Of a DNA stretch of 64,000 nt, positions 57,200 to 64,000 are shown one piece after another. Source of the DNA: Penium margaritaceum (Eukaryota; Streptophyta; Zygnematophyceae; Desmidiales; Peniaceae); the NCBI GenBank assembly GCA_023375785.1, contig SZWC01000038.1:79463-143462 (forward strand). The letters run 5' to 3'. The notes below the pieces were generated by a model. The model had not been told where the DNA came from. It made no database searches and was given only the letters and a program-made list of their open reading frames with translations. How positions within the stretch are numbered: position 1 is the stretch's first letter; each line of letters starts with the position of its first letter. The position numbers and the translations under genes are program-made.

Positions 57200-60100
57200 T
57201 TCTATGACCCGGCTTTGGTGTCTGTGACCCGGCTTTGCTTTCTTTGACTCGGCGTTGGTTTCTGTGACTTGGCTTTGTTTTGTGTGACCCGGCTTTGGTT
57301 TATGGGACCGTTTGAGGTTCCTGTGACCCGGCATTGGTTTCTGTAATCCGGCTTTGGGTTCTCTGACCCGGCTTTGGCTTCTGTGACCCGGCTTTCTGTG
57401 ACCCGGCTATGGTTTATGTGATCCGGCTTTGGTTTATGTGACCGGGCTTTGGTTTGTGTGACCCGGCTTTGGTTTCTGTGACCCGGCTTTGGTTTCTGTG
57501 ACCGAGCTTTGGTTTCTGTGACCCGGCTTCGGTTTATGTGACCCGGCTTCAGTTTTTGTGGCATGGCTTTGGTTTCTATGACCCAGGTTTGTTTTCTGTG
57601 ACCCGACTTTGAGTTTTGTGACCCGGTTTTGGTTTCTGTGACCCGGCTTTGGTTTCTGTGACCCGGCTTTGGTTTCTGTGACCCGGCTTTGGTTGTTGTG
57701 ATCGGGCTTTGGTTTCTGTGACCTAGCTTTAGTTTGTGTGACCCGGCTTTGGTTTCTGTGACCCGCCTTTGGTGTCTGTGACCTGGCTTTGGTTTCTGTG
57801 ACCCGGCTTTGGTATCTGTGACCCGGCTTTGGTTTATGTGATCCGCTTTTGGTTTCTGTGACCCAGTTTTGGTTTCTGTGGCCCGGCTTTGGTTTCTGTG
57901 ACCCAACTTTGGTTCATGTCACCCGGCTTTGGTGTGTGTGGACCGGCTTTGGTTTCTGTGACCCGGTTTGGTTTAAGTGACTTGGCTTTGGTTTCTGTGA
58001 CCCGCCTTTGGTTTCTAAGACCCGGCTTTTGTTTTCTGTGACCCGGCTTTGGTTTCAGTGACCCGGCTTTGGTTTCAGTGACCCGGCATTAGATTCTGTG
58101 ACCTGGCTTTGGTTTCTCTGACCCATCTTTGGTTTCTATGACCCAGCTTTGGTTTTTGTGACCTGGCTTTGGTTTGCTGTGACCCGGCTCTCGATTATGT
58201 GACTCGGCTTTGGTTTTTATGAATTTGCTTTGGTTTATGTGACATGGCTTTGGTTTTTGTGACCTGGTCCTGGTTTATGTGATCCGGCATTGGTTTATGT
58301 CACCTGGCTTTGGTATTTGTGACCCGGCTTTGGTTTATGTGGCCCGGCTTTGGTTTTTGTGACCCAGCTTTGGTTTCTGTGACCGACTTTGGTTTATGTG
58401 ACCTGGCTTTGGTTTCTGTGACACGGCTTTGGTTTATGTGACTCGGCTTTGGTTTCTAAGACCCGACATAAAGTTATGTGACCCAGCTTTGGTTTCTGTG
58501 ACCCGGCTTTGGTTTCTGTGACCCGGCTTTGGTTTCTGTGACCCGGCTTTGGTTTTTGTTATCCGGCTTTGGTTTTTGTGACCCGCCTTTGGTTTCTGTG
58601 ACCCGGCTTTGGTGTCTGTGACCCAACTTTGGTTTCTGTGACCCGGCTTTGATTTCTGTGACCCGGCTTTGGTTTCTTTGACCCGGCTTTGGTTTCTCTG
58701 ACCCGGCTTTGGTTTCTATGACCCGGCTTTGGTTTTGTGACCCAGCTTTGCTTTTTGTGGCCCGGCGTTGGTTTCTGTGACCCGGCTTTGGTTTCTGTGA
58801 CCCGGCTTTGGTTTCTGTGATCCCGCTTTGGTTTCTGTGACCCGGCTTTGGTTTCTTTGACCCAGCTTGGTTTCAGTGACCCGGATTTGGTTTCTGTGAC
58901 CCGACTTTGGTTTCTGTGACCCGGCTTCGGTTTCTTTGACCGGCTAAGGTTTCTGTGACCCGACTTTGGTTTCTGTGACCGGGCTTGGGTTTGTGTGACC
59001 CGGCTTAAGTTTCTGTGATCCGGCTTTGGTTTCCGTGACCCAGCTTTGGTTTTTGTGACCCGGCTTTGGTTTCTGTGACCCGGCTTTGGTTTCTATGACC
59101 GAGGTTTGGTTTCTGTGACCCGGCTTGGTTTATGTGACCCGGCTTTGGTTTTGTGACCCGGCTTTGGTTTTTGTGACCCGGTTTTGGTTTCTATGACGTG
59201 GCTTTGGCCTCTCCGACCCGGCTTTGGTTCTGTGACCCGGCTTTGGTTTCTGTGACCCGGCTTTGGTTTTTCTGACCCAGCTTTGGTTTCTTTGACCCGG
59301 CTTTGGTGTATGTGACCCGTCTTTGGTTTCTATGACCGGGCTTTCGTTTCTGTGACCTGGCTTTGGTTTCTGTGACCCGGCTTTGGTTTTTGTGACCCGG
59401 CGTTGTTTTCTGTGACCCGGTTTGGTGTCTGTGACCCGGCTTTGCTTTATGTAACTCGGCGTTGGTTTCTGTGACCTGGCTTTGGTTTATAGGACCGTTT
59501 TGGGTTCCTGTGACCCGTCATTGGTTTCTGTGACCCGGCTTTGGTTTTTTTTACCCGGCTTTGGCTTCTGTGACCCGGCTTTCTGTGACCCGGCTGTGGT
59601 TTGTGTGACACGGCTTTGGTTAATATGACCGGGCTTTGGTTTGTTTGACCCGGCTTTGGTTTCTGTGACCCGGCTTTGGTTTATGTGACCCACCTTTGGT
59701 TTATGTGACCCGCCTTTGGTTTATGTGACCCGGCTTTGGTTTTTTTGGCATGGCTTTGGTTTCTCTGACCCAGCTTTGTTTTCTGTGACCCGGCTTTGGT
59801 TTCTGTGACCCGGTTTTGGTTTTTGTGACCCGGCTTTGGTTTATGTGACACGGCTTTGGTTTTTGTGACCCGTCTTTAGTTTCTGTGACCCGGCATTGGT
59901 TTCTGTGACCCAGCTTTGGTTTTTGTGACCCGGCTTTGGTTTATGTGACACGGCTTTGGTTTTTGTGACCCGTCTTTAGTTTCTGTGACCCGGCATTGGT
60001 TTCTGTGACCCAGCTTTGGTTTTTGTGACCCGGCATTGGTTTTTGTAACCCGACTTTGGTTGCTGTGACCCGGCTTTGGTTTCTGTGACCCGGCTTTGGT

Positions 60101-62246
60101 TTCTGTGACCGGGGTTTGGTTTCTGTGACCTGGCTTCTGTTTCTCTGTCCCAGCTTTGGTTTCTGTGACCCGGCTTTGGTTTCTCTGACCCGGCTTTGGT
60201 TTATGTGACCCGACTTATGTTTCTATGACCCGGCTTTTGTTTATGTGACCCCGCTCTGGTATGTGTGACCCGGCTTTGGTTTCTATGACCCGGCTTTGGT
60301 TTTGTGACCCAGCTTTGCTTTTCCTGACCCGGCTTTGGTTTCTGTGACCCGGCTTTGGTTTCTGTGACCCGGCTTTGGTTTCTGTGACCCCGCTTTGGTT
60401 TCTGTGACTCGGGTTTGGTTTCTTTGACCGAGCTTGGTTTCAGTGACCCGGCTTTGGTTTCTGTGACCCGACTTTGGTTTCCGTGACCCGGCTTTGGTTT
60501 CTTTGACCGGCTTAGGTTTCTATGACCGGACTTTGGTTTCTGTGAACGGGCTTGGGTTTTTGTGACCCGGCTTTGGTTTCTATGACCGGCTTTGGTTTCC
60601 GTGACCCAGCTTTGGTTTATGTGACCCGGCTTTGGTTTCTGTGACCCGGCTTTGGTTTCTATGACCGAGCTTTGGTTTATGTGACCCGGCTTGGTTTATG
60701 TGACCCGGCTTTGGTTTTGTGACCCGGCTTTGGTTTTTGTGACCCGGCTTTGGTTTCTATGACCCGGCTTTGGCTTCTCCGACCCGGCTCTGGTTTCTGT
60801 GACCCGGCTTTGGTTTCCGTGACCCGACTTTGGTTTATCTGACACAGCTTTGGTTTCTTTGGTCCAGCTTTGGTTTCTGTGTACCGGCTTTGGTTTACCC
60901 TGCTTTGGTTTCTTTGACCCGGCTTTGGTGTATGTGACCCGTCTTTGGTTTCTATGACCGGGCTTTCGTTTCTGTGACCTGGCTTTGGTTTCTGTGACCC
61001 GGCTTTGGTTTTCGTGACCCGGCGTTGTTTTTTGTGACCTGGATTTGGTGTCTGTGACCCGTCTTTGCTTTATGTGACTCGGCGTTGGTTTATGTGACCT
61101 GGCTTTGTTTTGTGTGACCCGGCTTTGGGTTATGAGACCGTTTTGGGTTCCTGTGACCCGGCATTGGTTTTTGTGACCCGGCTTTGAATTCTGTGACCCG
61201 GCTTTGGCTTCTGTGACCCGGCTTTCTGTGACCCGGCTGTGGTTTGTGTGACACGGCTTTGGTTAATGTGACCGGGCTTTGGTTTGTGTGACCCGGCTTT
61301 GGTTTCTGTGACCCGGCTTTGGTTTCTGTGACCCAGCTTTGGTTTCTGTGACCTCTTTTGTTTTATGTGACCCGGCTTTGGTTTTTGTGGCATGGCTTTG
61401 GTTTCTCTGACCCAGCTTTGTTTTCTGTGACCCGGCTTTGATTTCTGTGGCCCGGTTTTGGTTTTTGTGACCCGGCTTTGGTTTATGTAACACGGCTTTG
61501 GTTTCTCTGACCCGGCTTTGGTTTCTGTGACCCGGCATTGGTTTCTCTGACCCAGCTTTGGTTTCTGTGACCCGGCATTGGTTTTTGTAACCCGACTTTG
61601 GTTGCTGTGACCCGGCTTTGGTTTCTGTGACCCGGCTCTGGTTTCTGTGACCGGGGTTTGGTTTCTGTGACCCGGCTTTTGTTTCTCTGTCCCAGCTTTG
61701 GTTTCTGTGACCCGGCTTTGGTTTCTCTGACCCGGCTTTGGTTTATGTGACCCGACTTATGTTTCTGTGACCCGGCTTTGGTTTATGTGACCCGGCTCTG
61801 GTGTTTGTGACCCGGCTTTGGTTTCTGTGACCCGGCTTTGGTTTCTTCAATCTGGCTTTTGTTTCTGTGAGCTGGCTTTGGTTACTGTGACCCGGCTTGG
61901 TTTTTCTGACCCCGCTTTGGTTTCTGTGACCCAGCTTTGGTTCTGTGACCTGGCTTTGGTTGTGTGACCCGGCTTTGGTTTCTGTGATCCGGCTTTGGAT
62001 TCTGTGACCCGGCTTTTGTTTCTGTGACCCGGCTTTGGTTTGTATGAACGGGCTTTGGTTTGTGTGCTCCGTCTTTGGTTTGTTGACCCGGCTTTGGTTT
62101 CTGTGGCCCGGCTTTGGTTTCAGTGATCCGGTTTTGGTTTATGTGACCCGCCTTTGGTTTCTTTGACCCGGCTTTGGTTTCTGTGACCTGGCTTTGGTTT
62201 ATGTGACCCGGCTTTGGTTTTTGTGACCCGGCTTTGATTTCTGTGA
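57200..62246. repeat. 20-bp minisatellite (about 250 units)
   Basis: The unit is close to GTGACCCGGCTTTGGTTTCT, repeated head to tail for about 5 kb with substitutions and single-base indels. Open frames of up to 234 codons on the minus strand carry a 20-residue period (60 bp, three units) and are by-products of the repeat. Larger copies are visible: the rare variant 'ctcggcgttgg' recurs near 57,247, 59,455 and 61,078 in a shared context. A 100-bp stretch from 59,841 is repeated exactly at 59,941. Confidence 0.95.
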
Positions 62247-62915
62247 CTAGGGCACAATTAGGGCGTAGCTAGTGCCCAACTGAGGCACAACTGGGCCGCA
62301 AGTAGGGCACCAATAGGGTGTAAGTAGGGTGCAATAAGGGCGCAAGAAGGGCGCAACTAGGGCGCAACTAGGGTGCAACTAAGACGCAACTAGGGTGCAA
62401 GTAGGGCGCAACTAGGGCGCAAGTAGGATGCAAGTAGGGCGCAACTAGGGTACAACTAAGGCGCAACAAGGGTGCAACTAGGGCGCAACTAGGCGCAACT
62501 AGGGCGCAACTAGGACGCAACAAGGGCGCAGCTAGGGCGCAGCTAGGGTGCAACTAGGGCGCAACTAGGGCGCAGCTAGGGCGCAACTAGGGCGCAACTA
62601 GGCGCAACTAGGGCGCAACTAGGACGCAACAAGGGCGCAGCTAGGGCGCAGCTAGGGTGCAACTAGGGCGCAACTAGGGCGCAGCTAGGGCGCAACTAGA
62701 GCGCGACTAGGGTGCAACTAGGGCGCAACTAGGGCGCAATTAGGGTGCAACTGGGGACAACTAGGGCGCAATGAGGGCGCAACTAGGGTGCAACTAGGGC
62801 GCAACGAGGGCGCAACTAGGGCGCAACTAGGGCGCAATTAGGGTGCAACTGGGGACAACTAGGGCGCAATGAGGGCGCAACTAGGGTGCAACTAGGGCGC
62901 AACGAGGGCGCAACG
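62247..62915. repeat. 11-bp minisatellite (about 60 units)
   Basis: The unit is close to AGGGCGCAACT, with variants such as 'agggtgcaact' and 'agggcgcagct'. It starts directly after 'ctgtgac' of the 20-bp array. Larger duplications of about 109 bp (the shortened unit 'aggcgcaact' at 62,491 and 62,600) and about 98 bp (near 62,735 and 62,833) show recent block copying. Confidence 0.95.
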
Positions 62916-64000
62916 AGTCGTGTGTACACAAGTCGTGTGTGTACAAGTCGTGTGTGCACAAGTCATTTGTGTACAAGTCGTGTGTGGACAAGTCGTGTGT
63001 GGACAAGTCGTGTGTGGACAAGTCATGTGTGGACAAGTCGTGTGTGGACAAGTCGTATGTGGACAAGTCGTGTGTGCACAAGTCGTGTGTGGAAAAGTCG
63101 TGTGTGCACATGTCGTGTGTGCACAAGCTGTGTGTGGAATAGCCGTGTGTGCACAAGTCGTGTGTGCACAAGTCGTGTATGCACAAGTCTTGTGTGCACA
63201 AGTCTTGTGTGGACTATTCGTGTATGGACAAGTCGTGTGTGGACAAGTCGTGTGTGGAAAACTCGTGTGTGCACATGTCGTGTGTGCACAAGTTGTTTGT
63301 GTACAAGTCGTGTGTGGACAAGTCGTGTGTGGACAAGTCACGTGTGCACAAGTCGTGGGTGCACAAGTCGTGTGTGCACAAGTCGTGTGTGGAAAAGTCG
63401 TGTGTGCACAAGTCGTGTGTGCACAAGTCGTGTGTGCACAAGTCGTGTGTGGACAAGTCATGTACACACAAGTCGTGTGTGCACAAGTCGTGTGTGCACA
63501 AGTCTTGTGTGCACAAGTCGTGTGTGGAAAAGTCGTGTGTGCACAAGTCGTGTGTGCACAAGTCGTGTGTGCACAAGTCGTGTGTGGACAAGTCATGTAC
63601 ACACAAGTCGTGTGTGCACAAGTCGTGTGTGCACAAGTCTTGTGTGCACAAGTCGTGTGTGCACAAGTCGTGTGTGCACAAGTTCTGTATGCACAAGTCG
63701 GGCGTGCACAAGTCGTGTGTGTACAATTTGTGTGTGCACAACTTGTATGTGGACAAGTCGTGTGTGGGCATGTCGTGTGTGCAAAAGTCGTGTGTGCACA
63801 AGTCGTGTGTGTACAAGTCATGTGTGGACAAGTCGTGTGTGCAAAAGTCATGTGTGGACAAGTCATGTGTGCACAAGTAATGTGTGCACAAATCGTGTGT
63901 GCACAATTCGTGTGTGCACAAGTCGTGTATGCACAAGTCCTGTGTGCACAAGTCCTGTGTGCACAAGTCGTGTGTGCACAAGTTGTGTGTGCACAAGTCA
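62916..64000. repeat. 15-bp minisatellite, continues past the window end
   Basis: The unit is close to GTCGTGTGTGCACAA, with variants holding GGACAA or GTACAA. Because 15 is a multiple of 3, long open frames appear on both strands (243 codons plus; 260 and 324 codons minus) with 5-residue periods such as CVHKS or CTHDL. These are not supported as genes. A 135-bp block of nine units at 63,391-63,525 is repeated at 63,526-63,660. Each standard unit contains the palindrome TGTGCACA. Confidence 0.95.

Noticed and set aside
57202-61538. Minus-strand frames with repeated Gln-Lys-Pro-Lys peptides, up to 234 codons
   Set aside because: The 20-residue period equals three 20-bp minisatellite units. 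No non-repeat domain or start context is present.
62892-63996. Frames of 240-324 codons with His/Thr/Cys repeats on both strands
   Set aside because: A 15-bp unit with few stops leaves long frames open on both strands. Nothing favours one strand, so coding is not supported.
57200-64000. CRISPR array or telomere repeats
   Set aside because: The units are contiguous, without unique spacers, and none match plant-type TTTAGGG or related telomere repeats. These are minisatellites.

Overview
The window is repeat-dominated eukaryotic nuclear DNA. It most likely comes from a plant or streptophyte alga. The reasons are Ty1/copia and chromodomain Ty3/gypsy LTR retrotransposons, premature stops that fit decay of methylated CAG sites, and tens of kilobases of satellite DNA with a higher-order structure like that of centromeric or pericentromeric heterochromatin. 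The species cannot be told from the sequence. There are no bacterial-type genes, no rRNA, no CRISPR array and no confident intact host gene.

The background from 1 to 57,199 is a satellite with a monomer of about 191 bp. The monomers fall into six main types, called A to F here, repeating in the order A-B-C-D-E-F as a 6-mer of about 1,146 bp. The array is cut into cassettes by a ~530 bp non-satellite spacer: its tail at 1-90, and full copies at 3,069-3,596, 18,189-18,725 and 40,869-41,419. Each full spacer has the same special monomers on its left (D', I, J), and every spacer is followed on its right by H, A, then B-F-A-B where the array is intact. The 6-mer number between spacers varies. Each full spacer holds a tRNA-like A-box/B-box pair and G-tracts.

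Two related Ty1/copia elements sit in the array with perfect 5-bp target-site duplications (4,501-9,218 and 13,197-17,231). Both lack reverse transcriptase and RNase H at the same place and share a frameshift just before the lost RT. They therefore look like copies of a non-autonomous family that keeps Gag, protease and integrase. Copy 2 has an 857-codon reading frame without stops. Their 699-bp LTRs contain heat-shock-element-like motifs and a tRNA-like A/B box pair.

A block at 41,728-51,075 interrupts the satellite. It holds a 5'-truncated, decayed chromovirus (protease, RT, RNase H, integrase, chromodomain, 3' LTR), then an unrecognised decayed gene with plausible introns, low-information sequence with diverged repeats, and an LTR-like unit of a further family. 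The satellite then resumes to 57,199. Three unrelated minisatellites follow with abrupt joints: 20-bp units to 62,246, 11-bp units to 62,915, and 15-bp units to the window end.

Six single 'n' bases mark assembly joins. Several are flanked by unmerged duplicate contig ends that mimic biological duplications (6,388-7,308; 19,641-20,217; 49,837-50,453). One marks missing LTR sequence (13,520).
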